NCBI RefSeq assembly: GCF_910594005.1
Contig: NC_057835.1
Span: 46,958,001 to 47,022,000, forward strand
From: Cervus elaphus
Lineage: Eukaryota; Chordata; Mammalia; Artiodactyla; Cervidae
Reading direction: 5' to 3'
DNA: 64,000 bases
This document shows positions 10,520 through 23,329 of the stretch, piece after piece; positions within the stretch are counted from its first letter, which is position 1, and every line of letters begins with the position of its first letter. The notes below the pieces were generated by a model. That model was not told the origin of the DNA, did not search any database, and saw only the letters and a list, made by a program, of their open reading frames with translations. The translations under genes were made by a program, and so were the position numbers.

Positions 10520-11150
10520 CATATAATTAATGGAGGCTTAAATATGGCCTGGGAAGAAGGTTTATTAGGAGGGGAGGTGTGGGTGTAGAGAGCAAAGTTA
10601 TGGAGTAAGAAATGTTAGATGGCTTGTTTCATAGTGCACATAGAGGAAAGGATACATGGGAAGAAGCAAACCTTGGACTCAACCTAGGTCCTGGAAAAGT
10701 GACTTGGAGAAGACTTAGTCTCCTGGACCAAGGACCAGACTTGGTCTCCTGATCGGTACCATCAGGTGAAGCTCAGTGTTCCAAAACATATGAATGTATG
10801 ACAAGTCGTGTACATTACCTCACTGAAATATCACAATGGTCTTGTTAATTGAATATAAAAAAAGATTTATGCTCATTTTACTAATTTTAAAAAATTGCCT
10901 TGCTCACACAATGGAACTTGAATGAGACTACAGATCTGAGTGTTAGATGCAGCTTCTATAATCTAAGAAAAACAAGTAAGCTCTTATAAGGAAAAAGATT
11001 TCTGTTTATTATTCACATCTGATTAAGGTTGTGCCTAAGTTCTGAGTTAGCAAATCTTTCATTTTTGGAGAGAAGAAATCCATTTTGCATCTTCACCCCA
11101 GTTTTGCAGTTGCACAAACTGGGATGCAAAATTTTGTCCTAACAGCATCT
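10520..11150. other. single-copy sequence
   Basis: No feature recognised. Confidence 0.4.
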
Positions 11151-11151
11151 C

Positions 11152-11345
11152 AGGGGCTTCCCTGGTGGCTCAGATGGTAAAGAATCCACCTGCAATGCAA
11201 GAGACCTGGGTTCAGTTCTTGGATCAGAAAGATCCTCTGGAGAAGGGCATGGCAACCCACTCCAGTAGTCTTACCTGGAAAATTTCATGGATAGAGGAGC
11301 CTGACGAGCTACAGTCCATGGACTCGAAAAGAATAGCACCTTCCC
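11152..11345 (+). mobile_element. Bov-tA SINE
   Basis: Begins at the tRNA-Glu-like head GGCTTCCCTGGTGGCTCAGA and follows the family order through GGCATGGCAACCCACTCCAG to a truncated 3' end (CATGGACTCGAAAAGAATAG). Confidence 0.93.
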
Positions 11346-11386
11346 CTTGAGCCTCCGTCCCCCGCAGCCACACCCCATTGACTTTG

Positions 11387-11598
11387 CGTTCCCTGGTGGC
11401 TTAAATGGTAAAGAATCTGTCTGCAGTGCAGGAGACCCTAGTTTGATTCCTGGGTTGGGAAGATGCCCTGGAGAAGGAAATGGCAACCCATTCCAGTATT
11501 CTTGCCTGGAGAATCCCATGGACAGAGGAGCCTGGTGGCCTACAGTCCATGGGATCAAAAAGAGTTTGACATGATTGAGTGACTAACACACTCACTCA
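11387..11598 (+). mobile_element. Bov-tA SINE
   Basis: A second full copy in the same direction 40 bases downstream, from TTCCCTGGTGGCTTAAATGG to GACATGATTGAGTGACTAAC. It differs at many sites from the first copy, so this is a separate insertion rather than a recent duplication. Confidence 0.93.
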
Positions 11599-11990
11599 AG
11601 ATCATCTCAGTTTTAGGACATTACAGTTGCATAGTGCAGGCTTCACTGAGAGCTTCAAAGAGCAACACTCACATTTTCTGGTGACTAGCATGATTACCAC
11701 CCTCATTTTAGCCAGGGCTAAAGAAACTAAGTGGTTTAGACAAAATCTAGGCAAGAGCCAGTCTCAGGCCTTGGTCCTTCTTCTCTGCTCTCCTGTTACC
11801 AAATGACCTCCTGAATATTGTTTTTCATTTCCAAATTTTTACTGATTTTCCATCAGTAAATTAGAACCCAAAGATATCCCAGAGTCACTCCTTGATATAA
11901 AACCAGAAGTGTAGGGAACAATTATTGTTGTAAGTGTTCTGGACTATACTTCCAATGTAGAGTAAAGTTTTGGAAGAAAGTGTGTGATAT

Positions 11991-12150
11991 ATGGGCTTCC
12001 CTGATGACTCAGATGGTAAAGAATCTGCCTGCAAAGTGAGAGGCCAGGGTTGGATCCCTGGGTCAGGAAGTTCCCCTGGAGAAGGGAATGGCAACCAACT
12101 CCAGTATTCTTGCCTGGAGAATTCTGTGAACAGAGGGTGGGATGTTTATA
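11991..12150 (+). mobile_element. Bov-tA SINE, 3'-truncated
   Basis: Head GGGCTTCCCTGATGACTCAG to CTTGCCTGGAGAATTCTGTG, then the match stops at GTGGGATG; the 3' third is missing. Confidence 0.9.
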
Positions 12151-12221
12151 CACAATCTACCAATCCAGAAGTTTGCTTCAGAATGCTGTATTGTAAACTA
12201 CGTCTGACCCACCCTTGTCTT

Positions 12222-14960
12222 TCAGTTCAGTTCAGTTCAGTTCAGTCTCTCAACCAGTCATGTTCGACCAATTGTAACCCTATGGACTATGGCACGCCAG
12301 GCTTCCCTGTCCATCACCAACTCCTGGAGCTTGCTCAAACTCATGTCCAGCGAGTCAGTGATGCCATCCAACCACCTCATCCTCTTCTGTCCCCTTCTTC
12401 TCTGGCCTTCAATCTTTCCCAGCAGCAGCGTCTTTTCCAATGAGTCAGTTCTTCGCATCAGGTGGCCAAAGTATTGGAGTTTCAGCTTCAACATCAATCC
12501 TTCCAATGAATATTCAGGACTGATTTCTTTTAGGATGGACTGGTTGGATCTCCTCGCAGTCCAAGGGACTCTCAAGAGTCTGCTCCAACACACACAGTTC
12601 AAAAGCATCAATTCTTTGGCACTCAGCTTTCTTTATAGCTCAACTCTGTCATCCATACATGACTACTGGAAAAACCATAGCTTTGATTAGACAGACCTTT
12701 GTTGGTAAAGTAATGTCTCTGCTTTTTAATATGCTGTCTAGGTTGGTCATAGCTTTTCTTCCAAGGGAGTAAGTGTCTTAATTTCATGGCTGCAGTCACC
12801 ATCTGCAGTGATTTTGGAGCCCAAAAAAAATAAAGTCTGTCACCATTTCCACTGTTTCCCCATCTGTTTGCCATGAAGTGATGGGACCAGATGCCATGAT
12901 CTCAGTTTTCTGAATGTTGAGTTTTAAGACAACTTTTTCACTCTCCTCCTTCACTTTCATCAATAGGCTCTTTAGTTCTTGTTCGCTTTCTGCCGTAAGG
13001 GTGGTGTCATCGGCATATCTGAGGTTATTGATATTTCTCCCAGCAATCTTGATTCCAGCTTGTGCTTCATCCAGCCCAGCATTTCTCATGATATACTCTG
13101 CATATAAGTTAAATAAGCAGAGTGACAATATACAGCCTTGATGTACTCCTTTCCCAATTTGAAACCAGTCTGTTGTTCTTTGTCAAGTTCTAACTATTGC
13201 TTCTTGACCTGCATACAGATTTCTTAAGAGGCAGGTCAAGTGGTCTGGTATTCCCATCTCTTGAAGAATTTTCCACAGTTTGTGGTGATCCACACATTCA
13301 AAGGCTTTGGTGTAGTCAATAAACCAGAAATAGATGTTTTACTGGAACTCTCTTCTTGCTTTTTCTATGATCCAACAGATGTTGACAATTTGATCTCTGG
13401 CTCCTCTGCCTTTTCTAAATCCAGCTTGAACATCTGGAAGTTCATGGTTCATGTACTGTTGAAGCCTGGCTTGGAGAATTTTGAGCATTACTTTGCTAGC
13501 ATGTGAGATGAGTGCAATTGTGCAATAGTTTGAACATTCTTTGGGATTGCCTTTTTTGGGGATTGAAATGAAAACTAACCTTTTCCAGTCCTATGGCCAT
13601 TGCTGAGTTTTCCAAATTTGCTGGCATGTTGAGTGCGGCCCTTTCACAGCATCATCTTTTAGGATTTGAAATAGCTCAAGTGGAATTCCATCACCTCCAC
13701 TAGCTTTGTTCATAGTGATGCTTCCTAAGGCCCATTTGACTTCGCATTCCAGGATGTCTGGCTGTAGGTGAGTGATCACACCATCATGGTTATCTGGGTC
13801 ATGAAGATGTTTTTTGTATAGTTCTTCTGTGTATTCTTGCCACCTCTTCTTAATATCTTCTGCTTCTGTTAGGTCCATACCATTTCTGTCCTTTATTGTG
13901 CTCATCTTTGCATGAAATGTTCCCTTGATATCTCTAATTTTCTTGAAGAAATCTCTAGTCTTTCCCATTCTATTGTTTTCCTCTATTTCTTTGCATTGAT
14001 CACTGAGGAAGGCTTTCTTATCTTGCCTTGCTATTCTCTGGAACTCTGCATTCAAACTAGTATATCTTTCCTTTTCTCCTTTGCCTTTCATTTCTTGTCT
14101 TTTCTCAGCTATTTGTAAGGCCTCCTCAGACAACCATTTTGCCTTTTTGCATTTCTTTTCCACAGGTCTTGATTCCTGTCTCCTGTACAATGTGACAAAC
14201 CTCCGTCCGTAGTTCTTCAGGCACTCTATCAGATCTAATCCCTTGAATCTATTTGTCACCACCGTATAATCCTAAGGGATTTGATTTAGGTCATACCTGA
14301 ATGGTCTAGTGGTTTTCCCTACTTTCTTCAATTTAAATCTGAATTTGACAATAAGGAGTTCATGATCTGAGCCACGGTCAGCTCCCACTCTTATTTTTGC
14401 TGACTGTGTAGAACTTCTCCATCTTTGGCTGCAAAGAATATAATCAGTCTGATTTTGGTATTGACCATCTGGTGATGTCCATGTGTAGAGTCTTCTCTTG
14501 TGTTGTTGGAAAAGTGTGTTTGCTATGACCAGTGCGTTCTCTTGGCAAAACTCTGTTGGCTTTTGACCTGCTTTGTTTTGTACTCCAAGGCCAAATTTGC
14601 ATGTTACTCCAGGTATCTCTTGACTTTCTACTTTTGCATTCCAGTCCCCTATAGTGAAAAGGGCATCTTTTTTGGGTGTTAGTTCTAGACGGTCTTGTAG
14701 GTCTTGATAGAACCGTTCAACTTCAGCTTCTTCAGCATTACTGGTAGGGGCATAGACTTGAATCACAGTGATATTGAATGTTTGCCTTGGAAATGAACAG
14801 AGATCATTCTGTTGTTTTTGAGATTGCATCCAAGTACTGCATTTTGGACTCTTGTTGACTATGATGGCTACTCCATTTCTTCTAAGGGATTCTTGTCCAC
14901 AGTAATAGAGCTAATGGTCATCTGAGTTAAATTCACCCATTCCAGTCCATTTTACTCCCA
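12222..14960 (-). mobile_element. BovB (RTE-clade) LINE, long antisense copy with an interrupted endonuclease/RT frame
   Basis: The longest BovB copy here, about 2.74 kb, read right to left. It lacks the 5' end of the element and ends at the left in a (TTCAG)n tail. The apurinic-type endonuclease region shows GDWNAKV (near 14630-14650) and SDHELL (near 14350-14370). The reverse transcriptase shows SGGDGIP (near 13690), QAGFRKGRG, and the catalytic YADD (near 13005-13017). From about 14775 to about 12833 the frame stays the same. It is broken by four nonsense codons: TAG 14274-14272, TAG 13593-13591, TAA 13341-13339 and TGA 13185-13183. An eight-A run (12825-12832) shifts the frame, and the C-terminal region continues in another frame (12611-12258). 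Upstream of 14775 two small deletions (2 and 1 bases) offset each other, and another stop is present. It cannot be functional as it stands. Confidence 0.95.
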
Positions 14961-16893
14961 ATGTAAAGACAATGTAACATCTTTACTTCAATTAGAGCTA
15001 CTCTTCTGTGTGATTATGAAAAAATTAATAAATGAACATGCTAATTAAAAGAGAATTCTCTGTAAATTAGGGAGTTGATTGTGGCACTCTGTTAGTTCAG
15101 TTTTTAATAAGAAAATATTTTAAAGAAAAAAAAAAAAGTCAGCATAATAGTCATGTTGGGATTTTTAGGAGAGGTGTCCCAAGTTGTGATTCTGTTTTCT
15201 GAAGTGTTAGAAACTTCAGTCAAAAATATCTATCTGTAGAGTGTGTGAATTCATTTAAATATTGACTTTTTGAGAACCAGGATTTAATTTTATAAAAAGT
15301 TAATTAGTTTGACCCACTGCCATTGTATTTTGAGCCACTATCACTGGCATTAAATACATGAGATATATAACATTGCTTTAATATTAACCGTGTCTTAATA
15401 TTGATTGTGTCTGATTTAGAACTTGTTTCTCATTAGCTTCTGTTGTTGTCTGGCACGAATAGCAGCAATGTTTTGTTGGTTTTTTTTTCCCTCTGAGGTT
15501 TGCATTCCTTATGGGTCAGCAAAGCCTGCTCTTTGGCTGAGAATTTCTTCATTCAATGCCTCTAAAAGTCCCAATGGTAAGGATTTCAATTATACAGCTA
15601 CTAGTAACTCCATTGAACCTATTTTCTGCTCATTCAAGAAACTGTACCTAGAATAGATTCTTATCCAGTTCTTTCTGCTAAGAATCACAGGTTGACTGTT
15701 GAGCTGAGAGGTTCTGGCCCCCAAATTTTTTGTATTTGTTAATTACATTTCTTTATCCATTTCACTCAAAGAGATTCTTCGACATGAAAATCTTCTACCT
15801 TCTGCCTGCTTCATAGTTACAGTCCAGCTCAGAGAACTGTGGGGAGTCCAGGTGACTGGCAAAGCTGAGACAAAAATGGGAACATAGAATTAGATTTCAC
15901 TTGGAAAGAATGAGGTTGCCATAAAAGGTTAATACAAGTTGTGCTTGATTTCTGGACATGGCTTATTACCAAGTTTGCCTTGTTTGAACACATGTAGCTG
16001 CTAGTAAATTCCCTAGAAATCATAACTGAATCCCTGGTGGGATATGGGGGTGAGAGGAGGTGGGTCTGGGGATAGTTAGGTGAACATTCTGTTTTGTTTT
16101 GTTTTTTATCTGGAACAACTTATGGAGACTATTCAAAAGCTCAATTCCTCTTTCTCTGACACAGGAAAATTAAGAAGTGCCTGAATTTCAAATGCTTACT
16201 TCTCAATTGTTTGTGCTAAATAATTTCTTTAGAACTTAGAGCAGCCTGATTTCCAGGCTAGCTCCAAAATATTTCTTTAAAATAAGTTAATACAGTGTTC
16301 AATTGCAACTCTGAGCCTGAAAGAAAATAGGTGCCGGGTGAAGGTTCTGGCCCAATGATAACAGTGGGGTCTGGGGCAGGACAGAATGGAATTTAGGGGT
16401 CAAAGAGGAAGACTGACTGTGGTCTTGGTGGCTGAGAAGCAGAGACTGATAAAGATTGTTTATCAGTAGCCTCTGAGATAAACTTGGGATAAGTATTGGC
16501 CTGTGACCAAGAAGAGAAATAGCAGTTGAAACTGGACCTGCAGCTTAGAGCTTGTATCTACTAAAAGTGTAAAGGGCCTCACATTTGTCTTAATCTATAG
16601 GAAAGAATGATCAGAGATTACTAAATAGGTTATAAATCCCTTACAGATGGATAAATACTTTGAAGAACTGATACAGAAATGTACATTCCATTTTAATATC
16701 TAAGAATTACCTACCCCTCTCTCCCAGACATGTTACCCACTAATAGAAGGAGAAGGCGGCCAGTGGGGAGGTTGTGTGCACAGTTAGAACCACACATAGT
16801 TGGCTGACCCTGGCTTCTCGTATCCCCATCTGTCAGCTACAATCACATGACTACCATCTTTGATTACCTAACATGGAATAACAATAGTTTTCA
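14961..16893. other. AT-rich single-copy sequence
   Basis: No recognised repeat or exon, apart from poly(A) at 15125-15138 and (GTTTT)n near 16090-16107. Short open frames (15423-15656 plus, 15829-16023 minus) look fortuitous. Confidence 0.4.
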
Positions 16894-17103
16894 GCACATG
16901 CATGTCTGTTCAGTCATGTCTGATTCTTTGTGATTCCATAGACTGTAGCCCGCCATGCTCCTCTGTCCATGATATTTTCCAGGCAAGCACACTAAAGCAG
17001 ATTGCCATTTCCTACTCTAGGGGATCTTCCAGATCCAGGGATTGAACCTACATCTCCATCATTGGCAGGCAGATTTGTTACCACTGAGCCACCTGGAGAG
17101 CCC
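16894..17103 (-). mobile_element. Bov-tA SINE (antisense, diverged)
   Basis: From TGTTCAGTCATGTCTGATTC to CCACTGAGCCACCTGGAGAG. It carries more substitutions than neighbouring copies and is likely older. Confidence 0.88.
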
Positions 17104-19365
17104 ATAGTAAGTTCCTAATGAATGCCAGATATTAGAATTAACTTTTTTTCCCCCTCCTAGAGTCAAAATCTGTAACTAGATGTCTCCTAATGCCTGTTGT
17201 ATCATTTTATTGTAAGCAGTGATTAACTGTGGTTCATCAGAGAGTGCTTTCCCTTTTTGACAGAAGACTTAGGAGTGACTTTAGGGCTCCTCTGAGAATA
17301 GGGAAACCTTGTAGAAAAGGCTTTCAGGGAAGATCAAGACAAAGCCTGCTAATGTTACTCTGTGGTCTCACACGTACTGCAAAGGTAAAGGCAGGGCTTA
17401 GGACTTGACACTTCCAGATCGTTCTACCGGGAGAAAGAAATTACGGTGGGAAAAGAGACAGTACTTGTGAAAGTGAGAGCAGAGAGTGCCTTAAAGAGGT
17501 GTCTTTATACTACAGATTAAAGAATGGGTGTTCCCATCACCGTTTGTCATCCTGACCTTACATATTCCTTAAATTTCTATCTTGATGTCACTGCTTACGA
17601 TTTGTGGTTTTAAAAGTTATGTGAGAATGTGTTACTCATAATGTTGACAGAGATTCCTTTGTTCATTTTTTACTTGTTCTGCCTTCATCACTTCCATAGA
17701 ATATAATTCTCATACACTCCAGTTGGAAGTAAGCACCAGAGAAAACCATGTGTTTCATTATCAGCCAACAAACAAAAATTCAAGATTGAGGAAGGAAGAT
17801 GTATAAAGTTGTCGAGAGTTTTACTTCCAGGAGGAGCTAATTGGTTGCTCTCCAAAGTCAGAAAGGTATGAAAAGCTTTCAGGGGCTAAAACACGGTGGT
17901 CATTTCCTTCTCCATTCCCACCCCTTCAATGTTTTGTCAGCAAATAGACTTTCCTGCTCTCAGTCTTGCATCGTCCTTGGCATGCAGCCGTATCTTGCTA
18001 TGGAGGGACACAAGATGACAAGGAGTGGAAATTCAGTATACTGTGGCCTTTTCTTTTCAGTCAGAAGTCCATTTAGGACTAGAGGGATATGTGCTGTTTA
18101 CTTGAATTTCTTCCTCAGTCTGCCTAAGCTTATTATCTGCAAAATGAGAATGTTAAAGGTGTCTGTTATTTTTCTCGGAAAGAGTCAGCGATTTACCTAT
18201 TCCTTCTTCCCCACGAAGAAGGAGCATTTAGTTTCTGCTGAACTCTCTCTCCTTCCTTATGCCCAAAGAGGAAAACACCTTCTAGAGAGGGGTGCTAGGA
18301 AAGACTAGGGAGAATGAGGGCCCCCCAAAGTTTCCACATATTTGGTGGTCAAACCTACTATTCTGAGCAAGTGACTGAAACTCAGAACCTGAGATGTTAC
18401 TTGTACGGTTGGTGGTCACCTTCTTAGTGGAATCCAACCGTATTCTTTGAGGGATGAAAAAAAGCACAAGCACGTAGCCTGATAGAAAAGTAGACCTTGG
18501 AGATTTCACAGAAATTCACACAGAATTCCCAGAGGCAAAAGCCATAAAATAAACCATCACTCCAAGACATCTTGTAAAAACAGCAGTTGGTTTCAGAAAT
18601 ATTTAATCCCAAATTCCACTGAAGTGCACATGGCATTTCCTGTTTCTGGAAACAGAAGAAAATTAAGCTCTGCTTGAAAAAAAGAAGGCAGAGCCAGATG
18701 TTGGTGTTGGTAATGATCTGCAGAGCCTGACGCTCATGTGGCAGCAGTCCGGGAAATACATGACAGCTGTCTGAAGCCATGGGAGCCTAATTTCTCTTGG
18801 CTAGAAAAGAAACAAAGTGTACAGGCTGTGTTGTTTATATATACAATGGACAGCTGAGCCCAAGAGACATGGTTTTGGTTTGTAGAGCCAGTAACAACGA
18901 TTTTAAATATTATTTATATTCCTTTGACGAACTTGATCCAAATCACTTATTCAAGGAATGTTCAGTATCCAACCAACTAAAATGCCATTCTAAAGTGATT
19001 TCTTTTCTCCAGAAAATGCTGGACTATTAGATTTTAAAAACCAATTATAAGCAATTTGATAGTGGTTTGCTTTGTCTATATTAGTAATTAGAATTTTGTT
19101 CTGAAAATACACGATTGGGCTTCTTGATAAAAAGAGCCTTGGCTATACAGCGGTGATTAAAACCTACTTTATCTTTTATTTTACCCCACCCAGATTCTTC
19201 TGCTTTGGTCAAACTGGTTTGCTCTTCTTCATTGCTTCACGTCCTTTGAGCTTTATTGCTTTAGTGTGTTTCCCTGTGTAGTTTTTTGATTCCTTGCATT
19301 ATTCAATTATATTCAGTCTGACTTTTATGTGGATAAAATTTTCCCATGTTAACTATTTGTTTCCC
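17104..19365. other. single-copy sequence, nothing recognised
   Basis: About 2.2 kb without a recognised repeat. Two open frames (17841-18308 plus, 155 codons; 18424-18780 minus, 118 codons) have no recognisable domains, no clear splice or promoter context, and overlap other frames. A short MIR-like patch may lie at 18105-18165. Confidence 0.4.
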
Positions 19366-20861
19366 CTCTTTAAAAAACGTGTAATATAATTGACCTAGAA
19401 CACTATATTAATTGCAGGTGTACAACATAGTGATTCAATATTTCTGTACATTCCGAAATAATCACCGGGATATGTGTAGTTCCCACATCACCATACAAAG
19501 TTGTTACAATACTATTGACTGTGCTCCCAGTGCTGTTTAGTTCATCCCCACGAATCATTTATTTTGTAGCTGGGTGTTTATACCTATTAATCTTCCTCAC
19601 CTATTTCATTTATCCCTCCACCCTCATTCCTCTGGCAACTACCTGTTTGTTTTCTGTGTCTATGAGTTTGTTTCTGTTGTTATGTTTATTCATTTGTTTT
19701 GTTTTTTAGATTCCCATGTAAGTGAAATCATATTTATCTTTCTCTGTGTGATTTATTTCACTTAGCATAATACTCTCTAGGTCCATTCATGTTGTTACAA
19801 ATGACAAGATTCATTTTTCTCTATGGCTAATATTTTGTTTCTTTTCCTTCTTTTCCGTTTATTTATCAGTGGACAATTAGATTGCTTTCTTATCTTGACT
19901 AATTGTAGATAATGCTTCAATGAACAAAGGGGCACATATATTTTTTGAATTAATGTTTTTAATCTTTTTGGAAAAACACTCAGAGTGAAATTGCTGGATC
20001 ATATGATAGTTCTATTTAAAATTTTTTCAGGAAACTCCATATTGTTTTTCACAGTAGTCATATCAATTTGCATTCCCACAAATGTCACACAAGAGTTCCT
20101 TTTTCTCTACATCCTTGCAAACACTTTTTATTTGTTATCATGTTAATAATTGTCTATTCAGGTCCTCTGCTCATTTTTTAATCTGTTTTTTTTTGTGTGT
20201 GTGTTTCTTGATGTTTATTTTTATGGGTTCTTTGTATATTTTGGGTACTAATCCCCTATCAGAGATATCATTTGCAAATACCTCTCCCATTCATTAGGCT
20301 GTCTTTTCATTTTGTTGAGAGTTTCATTTGCTGTGCAAAAAATTTTTAGTTTGATGTAGTCCTATTTGTTTATTTTGCTTTTGTTTTCCTTGCCTGAGGA
20401 CGCATATCCAAAAAAAAAAAATATTGCTAAGACCTATGTTGATAATGTACTGGCTATGTTTTTTTCCTATGTATTTTTTGGATTCAAGTCTTACATTTAA
20501 ATCTTTATTCTTTTTTAGTTTATTTTTGTACATGGTGTGGGATAGTGGTCTGGTTTGATTCTTTTGCATGTAGCTGCCCAATTTTCCCAGTATCGTTATT
20601 GAAAAGGCAGTCTCTTCCCCATTGTAATTCCTGACTTCCTTTGTCATAGATTAATCATCCATAGAGTGTAGCTTCATTTGAGGGCTCTCTATTCTGTTCC
20701 ATTGAGCTATATATCTGTTTTTGTGCCAGTATCATATTGTTTTGACCACTGTAACTTTGTAGTATAATTTGAAATCAGGGAGCTTGATACCTCCAACTTT
20801 GCTCTTCTTTCTGAAGATCACTTTGGCTATTTGAAATCTTGAGTTTCCACACAAATTTTTG

Positions 20862-21068
20862 GGGCTTGCCTGGTGGCTCAGAAGGTGGAGAATTTGCCTG
20901 CAATGTGGGAGACCTGGGTTTGACCACTGGGTTGGGAAGATCTCCTGGAGGAGGGCATGGGAACCCACTCCATTATTCTTGCCTGGAGAATCCCCACAGA
21001 CAGAGAAGCCTGGCAGTCCATAGGGTCGCAGAGAGTTGGACATGACTGAGTGACTAAGCACACACACA
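20862..21068 (+). mobile_element. Bov-tA SINE inside L1
   Basis: From GGGGCTTGCCTGGTGGCTCA to GACATGACTGAGTGACTAAG, followed by (CA)n. L1 sequence TTCCACACAAATTTT on the left continues as TTTAGAATTATTTGTTCTAG on the right. Confidence 0.93.
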
Positions 21069-22520
21069 GAGTTTAGAATTATTTGTTCTAGTTCTGAGAA
21101 ATGCCTCTAGTTTTAAAATAAGGATTGCATTGAATCTGTGGATTGCCTTAGGGAGTATGATTGTTTTAACTATTAATTCTTCCAGTCTACGAACATCTTT
21201 CCATTTGTTTTCTTGTCTTCAACTTCTTTCATCAATGTCTTATAATCTCTGAGTACATTAGTTGTTAGAGTATAGAAATGCAACAGATTTCTGTGTATTA
21301 CTTTTGTATCTTGCAATAGTTTTTTGGTGATAGTGTTTTCTTTACTGTCATGTAGTCTGAAAACAGTGATGGTTTTACTTGTTCCTTTCCAATTTGGACT
21401 CTTTTTATTTAATTTTTTCTTATCTGGTTGTCATTGAATAAAAGTGGCAACAGTGGGCACATTTGTTTTGTTTCCTGATCTTAGGAGAAATGCTTTCAGC
21501 TTTCCACCATTGAGTTTAATGTTGACTAGGTTTGTCATATATGGCCTTTGTTATGTTGAGGTATAATCTCTCAGTACCCACTTTTGTTAGAAGTTTTTTT
21601 TTTATCATAAATAATGTTGAATTTTGTCATAATCTTTTTCTGCATCTATTGAGATGATCATACGATTTTTTTTATTCAATTTACTAATGGGTATACCACA
21701 CTGATTAATTTGCAGGAATTGAACCCTCCTTGTATCCTTGGAATAAATCCCACTTAATCATGGTGTATGATTCTTTTAATGTATTCTTAAATTTGGTTTG
21801 TTAATATCTTGTTAAGGGTTTTTGCCTCTATGTCCATCAGTGATACTGTCCTATAGTTTTCCTTTTTTCTTTGTGTGATTGTTGACTGACTTTGGCACCA
21901 GGATGATACTGACCTCATAGAATAAGTTCAAAAATGTTATTTCCTCTGCAATTTTGGGGGATGATTTGAGAAAGGTGGTATTAGCTCCTTAAATGTTTGG
22001 TGGAATTCACCATTAAAGCTCTCTGGTTCTGGACTTTTGTTTTTTAGGAATTTTTAAAAAAATGTTGACTCAATTTAATCAATCTGTTTATATTTTCTAG
22101 TTTTCTGATTCAATCTTGGGTGATTGTACATTTTTAAGAATTTATCCATTTCTTCTAAGTTGCTCATTTTATAATAATCTTTTATGATCCTTTGTATTTC
22201 TGTGGTTAGGGGTGTAACTTCTCCTTCATTTCTGATTTTACTTATATGAGCTTTCTCTTTTTCTTCTTGGTGAATCTGGCTAAAGTTTTATCAATTTTGT
22301 TTATCTTTTAAAAGAACAAGCTCTTGATTTTACTCATCTTTTGCACTACTTTTTAAAGTCTTTATTTCATTTTTTTCTGCTCTGATCTTTATGATTTCTT
22401 TGCTTTATACTAAGTTTGAGTTTTGTCAGTTCTTCTTTTTCTAGTTCCTTTAGGTGTAAGCTTAAGCTTAGGTTGTTTTTGAGATTTTTCTTCTTTCCCG
22501 AGGTAGCTTTTTTGCGTAAA

Positions 22521-22835
22521 CTGATAGCTCAGTTGGTAAAGAATCCACCTGCAATGCAGAGACCCCAGTTTGATTCCTGGGTCAGGAAGATCTGCTGGAG
22601 AAGGGATAGGCTACCCACTCCAGTATTCTTGGGCTTCCTTTGTGGCTTAGCTGAAAAAGAATCTGCCTGCAGTGTGGGAGACCTGGGTTCGGTCCTTGTG
22701 TTGGGAAGGTCCCCTGAAGAAGGGAAAGGCTACCCACTCTAGTATTCTGGCCTGGAGAGTTTCATGGGCTGTATAATCCATAGGGTCACAAAGAGTCAGA
22801 TCTGAATGAGTGACTTTCACTTTCACTTTTCCCTT
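22521..22835 (+). mobile_element. Bov-tA SINE, dimeric form, inside L1
   Basis: A first tRNA-like unit (CTGATAGCTCAGTTGGTAAA to CCACTCCAGTATTCTTGGGC) runs straight into a second full unit (GGGCTTCCTTTGTGGCTTAG to GAATGAGTGACTTTCACTTT). This head-to-tail arrangement matches a known two-headed Bov-tA subfamily. L1 sequence flanks both sides. Confidence 0.88.
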
Positions 22836-23329
22836 ATAGAACTGCTTTTGCTGTTTACTATGGGTTTTGAGTCATTGTGTTTCCACTTTCATTTGTCTCC
22901 ATTTTTTTTTTTTTTTAATTTTTTTAAAAAATTTCTTCCTTGATTCCTTCAGTGACCCATTTATTTACCAGCATAATGCTTAACCTTCACATGTGTTTTG
23001 AGTTTTTTTAAATATATTTTATTTCTTTACTATTGTGGTTTACTCAAGTTCTCCTTTCCAACCTCTTGTCTTTCAAATACTAGCCATACTTGAATGCCTA
23101 ATACATGTCTCCGCATGTCCATGTAGTTGACCTTGATCATCCTGGCTTGCTTGCTGGAGATATCTCTACTCCTGTGGGCATCTATAATACCTACTGTCTA
23201 TATCATCCACATGGCACTAATTCCAAATTCTCCCTGGTTCCTAGCACAGACCTTCAAAAACCCTTAGACTTTCTTGAGTGATAAGAGTGCCTTATGATAT
23301 ACAGAATGAACCTCTTTGGGCCATGCTTG

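Larger units (their letters stand above)
19370..23045 (-). mobile_element. L1M-type LINE, antisense, 3' UTR and most of ORF2, interrupted by SINEs
   Basis: Reads as reverse complement of a mammalian L1: 3' untranslated part (GTGTACAACATAGTGATTCA, 19420), then the C-terminal ORF2 region (TTTGCTGTGCAAAAAATTTT near 20325; GTTCCATTGAGCTATATATC near 20700), continuing to the ORF2 segment between endonuclease and reverse transcriptase (TTCTTTTTCTAGTTCCTTTA near 22430; TTCCTTCAGTGACCCATTTA near 22945). Frames are broken throughout. Bov-tA copies interrupt it at 20862-21068 and 22521-22835, and L1 resumes on the far side of each. The 5' part (ORF1, endonuclease) is absent. Confidence 0.92.

Noticed and set aside
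11152..11225. tRNA-Glu-like sequence in Bov-tA heads (here and in every other copy)
   Set aside because: These are SINE heads derived from a tRNA, not functional tRNA genes; they lack an intact cloverleaf and are followed by the SINE body.
17841..18308. 155-codon open frame
   Set aside because: No recognised motif, no splice or promoter context, and within the length range expected by chance in 64 kb.
18797..19030. 77-codon open frame starting MARKETKCTG
   Set aside because: It looks protein-like by eye but has no family I know and no supporting signal; likely fortuitous.
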